From: a virus
Strand: one strand, 5' to 3'
Virus record (IMG/VR): IMGVR_UViG_3300033153_015561
Span: 1 to 28,553 of that record
DNA length: 28,553 nt
Part shown: piece after piece, positions 1-8,100 of the stretch
Position numbering within the stretch: position 1 is the stretch's first letter
Layout: each line of letters starts with the position of its first letter
The notes under the pieces: model-generated
Seen by the model: only the letters and a program-made list of their open reading frames with translations
What the model was told of the DNA's origin: nothing
The model's database searches: none
Made by a program: the position numbers and the translations under genes

Positions 1-243
1 AACGCGCCGCTGTGACGACTCCTCTTCGACTTCATTTAGCTCCCCCTTACCGCACTCGATTTTACCCACTTTTTCCACCTTATTCACCTGTCCAGTTTTT
101 GGGGAGCATTACAGCCATTGCAAAGGCAATTAAGATGCATGATTATTATTTAAACAAAGAAGATGCTGTAGTGTAAATGGGCAGAGAATTTTTCATTTGA
201 TGCCAGGAAGACTTATGGAGGGCTTGCTACATAGACAATTAAT
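1..243. other. AT-rich left edge, no supported gene
   Basis: No gene with a start and ribosome site can be supported here. A reading frame open from about 42 to 174 on the plus strand ends in a taa stop and could be the tail of a decayed gene, but it has no recognisable family and no start. The base composition matches the following membrane protein gene rather than the GC-rich phage region, so this is probably flanking chromosome or older cargo. Confidence 0.3.
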
Positions 244-1218
244 ATGTCATTGAAGGAATACATAGAATTGATGGCTTGGACAGCCGGACTTATTTTGGGA
301 CTCTTTTTTGTTACTAGTGGAGTGACAAAGAAAGAAGCAAAAGAAAGTCTTGCAAAAAGCATCATTGGATTTACCTTGAGAACGTGGCTTGCCAAGTGGC
401 CTGTTGAGTTTATAAAATTGTTTGATTCAATATTCAGCAATAAACATTTTTCAATTAGATGCTTTCTGATGTCAACAGCCTTCTCTATTTCAGGCTTTTT
501 GGCTATTTTGTTAATTTACAACCATTTCTCATGTGTTGTCCCTTATTGGGGCCCATATTCCATAAGGGGGATACCAAACCTAGTATTCGTTGTGGTAACC
601 GCGGTATTAGTTATTAATTGTATTCCAGATTACCTATCTCTTTTAGAAACTAGAAAGCTTATTGGTTGGATGGCAATCCGTAATAAACCTCTAAGCTTAG
701 TTTCATTTCTCATTCTTGATTTATTTTTTAGTACCCTGATATTTTTCACAATAAGCACTTTAATGATATTTCTATTCATGGCCATCCATGGTTTATATTC
801 TGGTGATCTTTACAATGTTAAAATAAGTTTTAAGGGGCTTATTCAAGGTCTTTATATTATTTTGACTGACTTATTATATCGCGTATTCGATATAGGACAA
901 CCCCAGATTCCGCCCGATGGCCTCACACAATTGTCTTTAATGAGCAGGGGTATTGATTATGACCAAGCACAAAAGATGTTATTTCGGAGTTTTTTCTTGA
1001 CGACGTTTTTAACTTCAGTATGGGTATGGCTTTTTTCCATTATTTTAATAACCATAAAATGCAGCCAACAATACGCAGTTCGCGCTTGGGACTTTCTATT
1101 TGGTAAATTTCTCGATATAGAGAATCAGCCGATTCGTTCTATCGGCTGGGTAGGGGCAGGTCTTGTAATCATTGGATTTACAATATTCTCCCCATTTTAC
1201 TTTTTCTTAATTAAATAA
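244..1218 (+). CDS. hypothetical polytopic membrane protein
   Basis: This 324-residue protein belongs to no family I recognise. Hydrophobic stretches that look like membrane segments lie near residues 13-28, 75-95, 108-128, 153-185, 200-215, 250-275 and 300-322, so about seven inner-membrane helices are likely. A charged cytosolic-type loop (KKEAKE) follows the first. The ATG at 244 has no clear Shine-Dalgarno, so the start is uncertain. The gene is strongly AT-rich and stands alone, with 470 bp of non-coding DNA separating it from the GC-rich recombinase. That contrast suggests it is not part of the phage structural module. It could be cargo, a decayed superinfection-exclusion gene or a host gene; the sequence does not decide. 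Confidence 0.6.
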   Translation: MSLKEYIELMAWTAGLILGLFFVTSGVTKKEAKESLAKSIIGFTLRTWLAKWPVEFIKLFDSIFSNKHFSIRCFLMSTAFSISGFLAILLIYNHFSCVVPYWGPYSIRGIPNLVFVVVTAVLVINCIPDYLSLLETRKLIGWMAIRNKPLSLVSFLILDLFFSTLIFFTISTLMIFLFMAIHGLYSGDLYNVKISFKGLIQGLYIILTDLLYRVFDIGQPQIPPDGLTQLSLMSRGIDYDQAQKMLFRSFFLTTFLTSVWVWLFSIILITIKCSQQYAVRAWDFLFGKFLDIENQPIRSIGWVGAGLVIIGFTIFSPFYFFLIK

Positions 1219-1690
1219 CGAGACTTAGCATGGACTTCTTGAAAAAAACATTAATGGATTTTCTCAAATCTATTTATTACGTGTTGGAATTTATGAATCG
1301 TACATGATCTTTCCCTATAAGGGAAAGCCAATGTCATAACCCGCTCGTCTGAAGATACATAATGAGAAGCGCCGGGCTTTTGCCGGGCGGCGGTAGATTC
1401 CAGAGATTTCCGGACATCGAGAGCCATGGTGTCTTTGACCTCACGGCTCGGCGTGCACGGAAGGCTAAACAAATCAAATAGTTATGGCGCATCGAGCCCG
1501 GGCGGGTGGTGCGCTACCTTACCTTGACCCCTTACCCTAAAATCCGTTAAAAAATCCGGTCGCCGTCAGGCCCGGCTACACCCAAAATATAACGAGCCTT
1601 ATTTTGAAAAGCCATTTTACCTGAAATTCCGCTAACTTGACTTGACTTCCCTCGGAAACCATGCCCTCATGTGTGGTCGAAAGGATGGTT
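1219..1690. other. Intergenic region at the AT-rich/GC-rich boundary
   Basis: About 470 bp lie between the membrane protein gene and the recombinase. A perfect inverted repeat, CTTTCCC-TATAA-GGGAAAG, sits at 1309-1327; no T-run follows it, so it is not a standard intrinsic terminator on the plus strand. A 25-codon frame from ATG 1230 lacks a good ribosome site. I see no tRNA cloverleaf or recognisable att core. Composition shifts from AT-rich to GC-rich near 1340, which marks a compositional boundary. Confidence 0.35.
1309..1327. repeat. Perfect 7-bp inverted repeat
   Basis: CTTTCCC and GGGAAAG are separated by TATAA. It lies 91 bp after the membrane protein stop. It could form an RNA hairpin at the transcript end, but no T-tract follows. 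Its function is unknown. Confidence 0.4.
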
Positions 1691-2485
1691 ATGGCTATGA
1701 GACATGAAAAGGACATTATCCAGGCGGTCGGGTACGTTCGTGTGTCCCAAGAGCGGGCGGCCAAGAACGGCTACGGCCTGGGGGCGCAGGAGGACGAGAT
1801 CAAGCGGTTCGCGGAGTACAAGGGCTGGCGCTTGGTCGAGACCTACCGCGAGAACGGCGTGTCCGGGTACAAGCGTGAGCGGCCCGCGATGGATCGGCTC
1901 CTGGCCGACGCCCGGGCTGGCAAATTCGCCAAGGCCGTGTTCCCGTCCATCGACCGCGCCGGCCGCTCGGTGCGGAACGTGATCGAGAACGACCGGGCGC
2001 TCCGCGCCGCCGGGGTGGACACGGTCTTCCTGCGCGAGGGCGTGGACACCTCGACACCGACCGGCGAGTTGTTCAGGAACATCATGGCCTCGCTGGCCGA
2101 GTTCGAGGGCCGAGTAATCTACGAGCGGCTGTCAAAGGGTAAGCGCAGGAAGGCGTCAGAGGGCGGCTACACCGGCGGCTGGCTGCCTTATGGCTACCGG
2201 CGGGCCGAGGACGGCAGCGTCCAGGTCGTGCCCGAGGAGGCCGAGGTTGTGCGGCGCATCTTCGCCTGGGCCGCCGAGGGCAAAAACCTCCCCTGGATCG
2301 CCAGACGCCTTCAGGCCGACAATGTCCCCACCAAGCTCGGGGGCAGGTGGCGTCCCTCAACCCTTCGAGGCATGCTCAACAACCCCTTCTACACCGGCTA
2401 CATCGAGTTTGAGGAGCAACTTATAACTGGCCGACACGATTCAATAATTCCTCTTTCCCTCTTTCAAGCCTGCCAGCGCGTCTAA
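1691..2485 (+). CDS. Serine site-specific recombinase, short or truncated
   Basis: Serine recombinases cut and rejoin DNA at short sites through a 5'-phosphoserine link. The N-terminal resolvase domain (about residues 12-155) begins with GYVRVS, where Ser19 is the expected nucleophile, and contains SIDRAGRS and the helix ending EFEGRVIYERL. A Recombinase-type DNA-binding domain follows (about 165-264, with PYGYRR and LNNPFYTGYI). The protein stops straight after the stretch resembling 'HEPII..LF..CQ'; large serine recombinases usually continue with a zinc ribbon and coiled coil to 450-550 residues. At 264 residues it is a short form or a C-terminal truncation. ATG 1691 is preferred because AAGGA lies 5 nt upstream; 1661 and 1685 are alternatives without good spacing. 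It ends next to leader element copy A. It is likely the integrase or invertase of the element, but may be inactive. Confidence 0.85.
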   Translation: MAMRHEKDIIQAVGYVRVSQERAAKNGYGLGAQEDEIKRFAEYKGWRLVETYRENGVSGYKRERPAMDRLLADARAGKFAKAVFPSIDRAGRSVRNVIENDRALRAAGVDTVFLREGVDTSTPTGELFRNIMASLAEFEGRVIYERLSKGKRRKASEGGYTGGWLPYGYRRAEDGSVQVVPEEAEVVRRIFAWAAEGKNLPWIARRLQADNVPTKLGGRWRPSTLRGMLNNPFYTGYIEFEEQLITGRHDSIIPLSLFQACQRV

Positions 2486-2557
2486 ATTTTTTCAACTTTT
2501 TTTCCCCGAAATTGACCCTTTTTTCAGCGCCAGGGGGCCTATTTATAGGTAGAGGGA
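2485..2557 (+). promoter_or_regulatory. Leader element copy A (T-tract/TATTTATA)
   Basis: This starts at the recombinase stop codon. It carries a T-rich tract with TCAAC, then CCCCGAAATTGACCC, another T6, a G5 run and CCTATTTATAGG, which is itself an inverted repeat with a 2-nt centre. A near-identical copy (about three substitutions and one deletion over the shared core) lies at 27178-27245 and a diverged copy at 2665-2737. All copies precede a plus-strand structural gene block, so an activator-dependent late promoter or leader is my inference. TTGACC to TATTTA spacing is 21 nt, too long for a normal sigma70 promoter. Confidence 0.5.
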
Positions 2558-2591
2558 CCCCTTCTCGGGCTTGGTATGCTCCGGCGGGGCT

Positions 2592-2612
2592 ATCTCATGG
2601 TAAAACCGAGAT
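2592..2612 (+). other. Small leader hairpin
   Basis: ATCTC and GAGAT flank GGT-AAA-ACC, giving an interrupted stem of 5 plus 3 base pairs in the untranslated leader between copies A and B of the leader element. No T-run follows. It may be an RNA structure; the evidence is weak. Confidence 0.25.
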
Positions 2613-2664
2613 GGATAACGTAGTGAAAGATCGCATTGCCGACCCTGATGGGACAAACGGACAA

Positions 2665-2737
2665 GATTTTTTTCAACTTTTTTCCCGAAAAGTGTCCCCG
2701 TTTTTGCGGCTGAATGCCTTTTTTATTATAGGAGACC
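2665..2737 (+). promoter_or_regulatory. Leader element copy B (diverged)
   Basis: About 180 bp after copy A the order recurs: long T-tract, TCAACTTTTTTCCCGAAA, a C-rich then T-rich section, and TATTATAGGAGA where copy A has TATTTATAGGTA. It is clearly related but diverged. It lies 67 bp upstream of the portal gene start and is the nearest candidate for its promoter or leader. Confidence 0.4.
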
Positions 2738-2804
2738 TTTTACGGGCAAAGTGTATCCCGTGGATGCTTACCCGGGAAAAAAGCAAGGTATTGCAAGGGG
2801 TTAG

Positions 2805-4316
2805 ATGGCGAACATCGTGAAAGCGCACGTCCTCGGGGCGGATGAGAAGGCGGTTGACGCGGCCAGTCGGTCGACGCAGCTCCCGGAGGACACTTGGGAC
2901 TACGACAAGACCGGGGCGAAGGCGCCGCCTTACAACCTTGACGCTCTGGCGCACTTCCTGGAGATCAACACCTGGCATTACCGGTGTGTCAAGGCCAAGG
3001 CGATCAGCACCGCGGGACTCGGTTTTGACTTTATTGCGCCGGAGGGCGTGAAGGAACCGGACGCCGAGCACAAACGCAAGCTACAGGAGTTCTTCAACCA
3101 CCCGAACGACGAGATGACCTGGGGCGAGGTGCTGGAGAACGTGCTCACCGACTTCGAGGCGCTGGGCAACGGCTACTTCGAGGTGGTGCGCAACCGCTTC
3201 GGCCAGGGCCCTCCCAAGGCGATCTTTCATATTCCCGCGGTCACGATGCGGGTGCGCAAGGACAAGAAGGGTTTCATCCAGCAACGCGAGAACAAGATGG
3301 TCTACTTCAGGAACTTCGGGAGCGACCCCGCGGCCCCGGACTCGTTCGACCCGCGCGACCGCGACAAGACGAACGGCAAGCGCAAGCTCTTGAACGAGGT
3401 CATCCACCTCAAGAACTACCACCCGCGCTCGAGCTACTACGGCCTGCCCGACTTCCTGCCGGCGTTGCGAGCGCTCGTGGGCAACAAGAAGGCGGGCGAC
3501 TTCAACATCCAGTTCTTTGAGAACAACGCGGTACCGCAGTACGCGATCATCGTGAAGGGCGGTGAGCTGGCGCGCGGCACTCGCAAGCGCATCGAGGAAT
3601 ATTTCCGCACGCACATCAAGGGGGCGGCGCACAAGACACTGATCCTGGAGGTCGTGCAGGAGGAAGGCGAGAAGGTCGAGATCGAGATCAAGCCGCTCTC
3701 TGTGGACGTGAAGGACGCGTCGTTCCGAATGTTCCGCACGGACAACGCGGAGGAAATTCGCGTGGCGCACGGCGTGCCCGGGCGGCTGATCGGCCTCACC
3801 GAGAAAGGCGGCCTCGGCGGCGCGGGCGAGGGATCGACCCAGCAGGAGATTTTCAAGTACCACGTGATCGAACCGAAGCAGACGCGCCTCGAGTACCGCA
3901 TCAACAACTTCCTGGTCAACCGAGGGTTCGAGGTCAACGACTGGGAGCTTCGCTTCAAGGAGATCGACGTGACCGACGAGGCCAAGGTCGCGGAGATCAT
4001 CCAGAAGCTCGTGAAGCTCGGCGTGCTCACGATCAACGAGGGCCGGAGGCAGATGGGCCAGAAGCCGCTTGATCATCCCGGCGCGGACGTGCCGTTCATG
4101 ATGACCTCGATGGGGCCGCTATCGCTGGACACCCTTGCGCAAGGCGGCGTGCGGCCGCCGATGATGGGCGAGGAGCAAGGCAAGGCTTTGATTGATTCAC
4201 TGCTCACCTTGCAGGACGTAATCCGTGAGGAGATCAAGAAGCGGGGTCTGGACGCTGTGGATGAGCAAAGTGATAGCGATGTTTTGCTTCTCGCCGAAGC
4301 AGGAGGCGGAGGCTGA
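2805..4316 (+). CDS. Phage portal protein (PBSX/HK97-like)
   Basis: The portal forms the dodecameric ring at one capsid vertex, through which DNA is packaged and ejected, and to which the tail is joined. The 503 residues match the length of PBSX-type portals. Typical segments are the N-terminal ITWHYRCVKAKA-like helix near residue 52-65, the FEALGNGYFEVVRN region near 113, HPRSSYYGLPDFLPAL near 205-221, and the DNAEEIRVAHGVP segment near 310 that precedes the long C-terminal helices. AAGGGG lies 4 nt before ATG 2805. The stop overlaps the next gene (TGATG). No terminase gene precedes it in the window, which is unusual, because terminase normally lies directly upstream of the portal gene. Confidence 0.93.
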   Translation: MANIVKAHVLGADEKAVDAASRSTQLPEDTWDYDKTGAKAPPYNLDALAHFLEINTWHYRCVKAKAISTAGLGFDFIAPEGVKEPDAEHKRKLQEFFNHPNDEMTWGEVLENVLTDFEALGNGYFEVVRNRFGQGPPKAIFHIPAVTMRVRKDKKGFIQQRENKMVYFRNFGSDPAAPDSFDPRDRDKTNGKRKLLNEVIHLKNYHPRSSYYGLPDFLPALRALVGNKKAGDFNIQFFENNAVPQYAIIVKGGELARGTRKRIEEYFRTHIKGAAHKTLILEVVQEEGEKVEIEIKPLSVDVKDASFRMFRTDNAEEIRVAHGVPGRLIGLTEKGGLGGAGEGSTQQEIFKYHVIEPKQTRLEYRINNFLVNRGFEVNDWELRFKEIDVTDEAKVAEIIQKLVKLGVLTINEGRRQMGQKPLDHPGADVPFMMTSMGPLSLDTLAQGGVRPPMMGEEQGKALIDSLLTLQDVIREEIKKRGLDAVDEQSDSDVLLLAEAGGGG

Positions 4317-5182
4317 TGGAGACGGGCATCGCGGCGATGACTACTGCTGAACTGCAAGAGGCAGACGGCCTCATTATGGAGATCGTGGACGACCTGGGTT
4401 TCCGCAAGAGTCCGGAAACCGATGTCGAGCGGTTTCAGAGGCTTTATGCGAGTGCGCTGAGGAACGTCCTGGAAGGCCGCATCGCCGCAATCGAGTCCTT
4501 GGAGTTCGACCGCGAGTTAGGGCGCGTGATGGCCGAGGCAGAGCGCATCCTCGGGCCGGAATTGGCTGCGGAGATGGAACCGGTAACGCGGCGTTACATC
4601 GAGCGCTCTTTCGATGCCGGCCAGGCGGTTCGCGGTCTGGCGAAAAACATTCAGAAGGCGTTCAACGGGCCGAGGCCGGAAGCGGTGGAATGGCTAGTCC
4701 ACCACGACCGCTTCTGGCTCGGCAAGGTCTTTCCCGATCACGTGAGCGAGAGTTTCCGCGACACCATCGTGCAGGGACTTGCCGATGGCCTTGGCCGGAA
4801 GGCTATTGGCCGCCGTTTGCGCGACCTGATGGTCGGGACCCGTGAGGTTCCGGGCAAGATCGACCTTTACAACCGCGTGGCCGCGGCGAGCGTAAACCGC
4901 GCCAACAACTGGGGCGGGATGTTTTCGCTGGAGGCGGCGGGCGTTGACGAGTACATGTTCCGGGCGGTCATGGACGAGCGCACTTCCCGCATCTGCCGTG
5001 CGATGAACGGCCGCGTGTTTTCAGTGCCGCGCGTGATGAAGGTTGTAAGAAAGGCCCTGGACGGCCCGCCGAGCGCCATCGAAAAAATATCGCCGTGGCC
5101 GACGTACGACACGAAGCGCGGGGACTTCTTCATCGAGAGCGGCGGTCGGCGCAGCTACCTCAAGGGAAAATCCAGCGACTGA
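4316..5182 (+). CDS. Minor head protein, SPP1 gp7/Mu F-like
   Basis: This family sits near the portal inside or at the capsid vertex and takes part in head morphogenesis and DNA ejection. The first 190 residues are mainly helical. The diagnostic C-terminal part runs from about residue 185 to 275: RVAAASVNRANNWGGMFSL, EYMFRAVMDERTSRICRAM and NGRVFSV match the F-like domain. At 288 residues it is of usual size. The gene starts within the portal stop (TGATG), with GGAGGCGGAGG as ribosome site, so translation is coupled. It is followed after 16 nt by the multi-enzyme gene. Proteins of this family carry toxin or enzyme fusions in other phages, which is relevant to the neighbour's function. Confidence 0.88.
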   Translation: METGIAAMTTAELQEADGLIMEIVDDLGFRKSPETDVERFQRLYASALRNVLEGRIAAIESLEFDRELGRVMAEAERILGPELAAEMEPVTRRYIERSFDAGQAVRGLAKNIQKAFNGPRPEAVEWLVHHDRFWLGKVFPDHVSESFRDTIVQGLADGLGRKAIGRRLRDLMVGTREVPGKIDLYNRVAAASVNRANNWGGMFSLEAAGVDEYMFRAVMDERTSRICRAMNGRVFSVPRVMKVVRKALDGPPSAIEKISPWPTYDTKRGDFFIESGGRRSYLKGKSSD

Positions 5183-5198
5183 AGAGATGAGGCAACCG

Positions 5199-8100
5199 AT
5201 GGCTCAAGCCGAACAAGCCATGTTCGAGTTCGACCTGGATGCCGCGCCCGACGCGGCGCAGGTGGAGAAGCTCGACAAGGATCGCGACGTGCGTGAGAAG
5301 TGGGAAGTTGAAAGTGGGGAGTGGAAAGTGAAAGACGATAAAGATCACTCCTCACTTCCCACTTCTCACTCTCAACTCAAAGAGTACGCGGAAGTCCGGC
5401 CTTCGGGAGACAAGCTTGGCGAGCCGATCACGCTCGATGAGATATTACCTCACCTCAAGACTTTCAAGCTCCGGCAGCCTTACGTGTATCTGGTCGGCGG
5501 CCTGGTGATCCACGGCAAGACCGAGGGCGACATAGACATCCTGATCAAGGAATCGGAAGACATGCCGGACGAGTTCAGGCATGTGCTCGAATGGCGGATC
5601 ATGCGGAGCCTTCCAGAGAAATATTGGGACAGAGTCCAGTTCCATAGAGATAATTTTCACGGCCCCTTCACCGACAACGTGCCGCTCTATGACCTCACCA
5701 TTGAGCGCGTGAACGAGGACAACCGGGTCTTCCGCATGAACGCTGGCGCGGATGATGCGGACTTGGAGAAACAAGAACCGCGCGCTGCATCCCGCGAGCT
5801 TAAGCAACAAGCGGAGCGCTCGCGTGCCGAGGATAAGATAAAACTCATCCGGTTCTTTGTCCCAATGAAACCGGTCAAGGGGGCCTTTCCCGAACAAAGG
5901 CAGAGTGTCCAGGCGTTCCTGGACTTGTTCAAGGATGAGGACTTCCCTGTTCATTCGACCAAGAAGTTCGACGGCGCGAACTACGAGATTCACAAGTCGG
6001 GCGACCGAGTGGTCTTCTACTCCGAGGACGGCGAGGAGAACACGGAGCGCTTCCCAAGCATAGCGGAGGCCGTGCGCGAATTGCCTTGGCGCGACCTTGT
6101 TCTTCTTGCCGAGGTCGAGATGTGGCGCGATGGCAAGCACCTCCCACGCGAGGCGGTTACCGGCTACATCCACGAGAAGGGCGAGCCTGATGATTCCGAG
6201 TTGGTGGCGAACGTCTATGACGTGGTCTACGCGGCAGGCGGGCCGAAAGACGCAGGAGTTGATATTGACGCTGGCGATATCCACAAGCTCCCGTTCACCG
6301 AGCGAGAGAAGTACTTGAAGGCGCTCGGAATCGAGCAGGCAACGATGGGTGTGCCCGACACCAAGAAGAAGCTTAACCGCGTGGCCTCGTTAATTTCAAG
6401 CAACTTGAATGAACTTAAGAGGCACACCGAGGAGCTCGCGGCCAAGCCCGGCTCAGAGGGCAACGTGGCCAAGAAGGCGAACGAGCCTTATTTGCTCGAA
6501 GGCCGGAGCGAAACGCAGGTGAAGTTCCATAACTCCGCGGTGCTGGCAGGGATCGTAATCGAACGGATCGAGACCAAGACCAAGGGCACGTACAACTACC
6601 GTTACGGCCTGGGTCCGGGGAAGTACGAGCCGCACGAGAAAGACGCGGCTGAACTACATGCGAAGACCTACCTCGAGGCGGGCAAGACCTTCAGTACGAA
6701 CACCAAGGCCAAACCCGGCGACGTCATCGAGATCGAGGTCGAGACTTTGAACCTGGTGCGTTACCCGGACGGCACAGTGTCGGTAAGCGGCTGGGCCCCG
6801 AGAGTCATGGGCGTGCTCGAGGGCCGCAAGGAGCCTGACACGGTCGACCAGGCCGTTGCCGCGGCTAAGGAAGGCCGGGTGTTCCAGGAGAAGGAAATTA
6901 CCGAGGAGGGCGAGACGATGTATTTGAGTGGGGAGTGGGAAGTTGAAAGTGGGGAGAGCATGGAATCAATCACTTCTCACTCTTCACTTCTCACTTCCCA
7001 CTTTGACAAGGCGAACTACGTGGGCAACAAGCGGCGGCTCTCAAAGTACATCGTGGACAAGTTCCCTAATGACGGCAAGAGCATCTTCGACCCCATGTGC
7101 GGTTGCTCCGCGATCCTGATCGAGGCTGCAAAGCGCGGCTACCGCGTCAAGGGTAACGACCTCTCTATCGTGCCTTACTGGTACTCGAAGGGCGTATTCG
7201 AGGGTGCACAGCTCTCCGAGGCCGACATTGAGAAGCTTATCAATGCAACTCCTCACGACGGCTGGCTCATGACCGGATGGAAGGGAATGTATCCGCGCCC
7301 TCGGCCAATCCGGCGCTACCTGGACGGCCTGGCAAAGAAGGCCCGGCAGTGGCAGGGCGCTAAAGGCTGGGCGGCGAAGGCCGTGGTCTCGCGCGTGCTT
7401 CAAACACTCTACTCCGACTCGATCTCCGGCTACTCGACCATCCGTTACGAGTCGCAGGACGCGGTCAAACGCATCATCGAGCGATCGGCCAAGGAAGTGA
7501 ACGGCTTCATCGCCGAGGTCTCCGGCAAGGGCAAGGTCACAAACAACGACGCCAAGGCTATGCGCTACCCGCGCGCGGATGTGGTCTACTTCGACCCGCC
7601 GTTCTTCAAGCGCGACAAGGGTTACGTCCACTACTTCCAGAGCTACAGGATTATGAACTCGCTTCTCCTGGGCCGCGAGTGGAAGGAAGCAAATCTCAAG
7701 CCGGAAGACATCCCGCCGATCCTTGAGCGGCTGTGCAAGAGCTGCAAGCACATCTTCATCTCGACCAGCTCGAACGAGGTGGTGCCCTACGGCAAGGAGC
7801 TATCGCGCCACAAGCGGACCATGAAACGATACCGCGTGGCATATACCCAGACGAGCGGATTCGGATCGCGGGACGAGCACCAGCGCGAGCATCTGTATGT
7901 CGCTAAAGCGACAGTGGGAAGTGGAGAGTGCGAAGTGAGAAGTGAAAATCATAACATTTCCCACTCCTCACTTCCCACTTCTCACTCTGATCCGTATATG
8001 CGCTTGCCTTCGGAGGACAAGACTCACCGGTACGTTGTGCAAGAGCATTTCCGCGGCAAGTCCATGCACGCGGACTTTCGGATCGAGAGCGTTGGCAACG

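Noticed and set aside
1251-1472. 73-residue minus-strand ORF before the recombinase
   Set aside because: No ribosome site or family resemblance; it crosses a compositional boundary.
1340-1600. tRNA gene as integration site
   Set aside because: No cloverleaf with plausible acceptor, anticodon and T arms could be drawn on either strand.
2536-2552. T4-type late promoter TATAAATA on the minus strand of the leader element
   Set aside because: It would drive transcription away from the structural genes and towards the end of the recombinase gene, so the orientation does not fit.
2512-2820. 102-residue plus-strand ORF in the leader
   Set aside because: It crosses leader copy B and runs into the portal start. 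The similarity of translated copies A, B and C reflects the repeated DNA element, not a supported gene.
3081-4076. 331-residue minus-strand ORF opposite the portal gene
   Set aside because: It is a frame shadow of a GC-rich gene: composition is Leu/Val/Arg/His-rich with no family motif, and the plus strand carries a clear portal protein.
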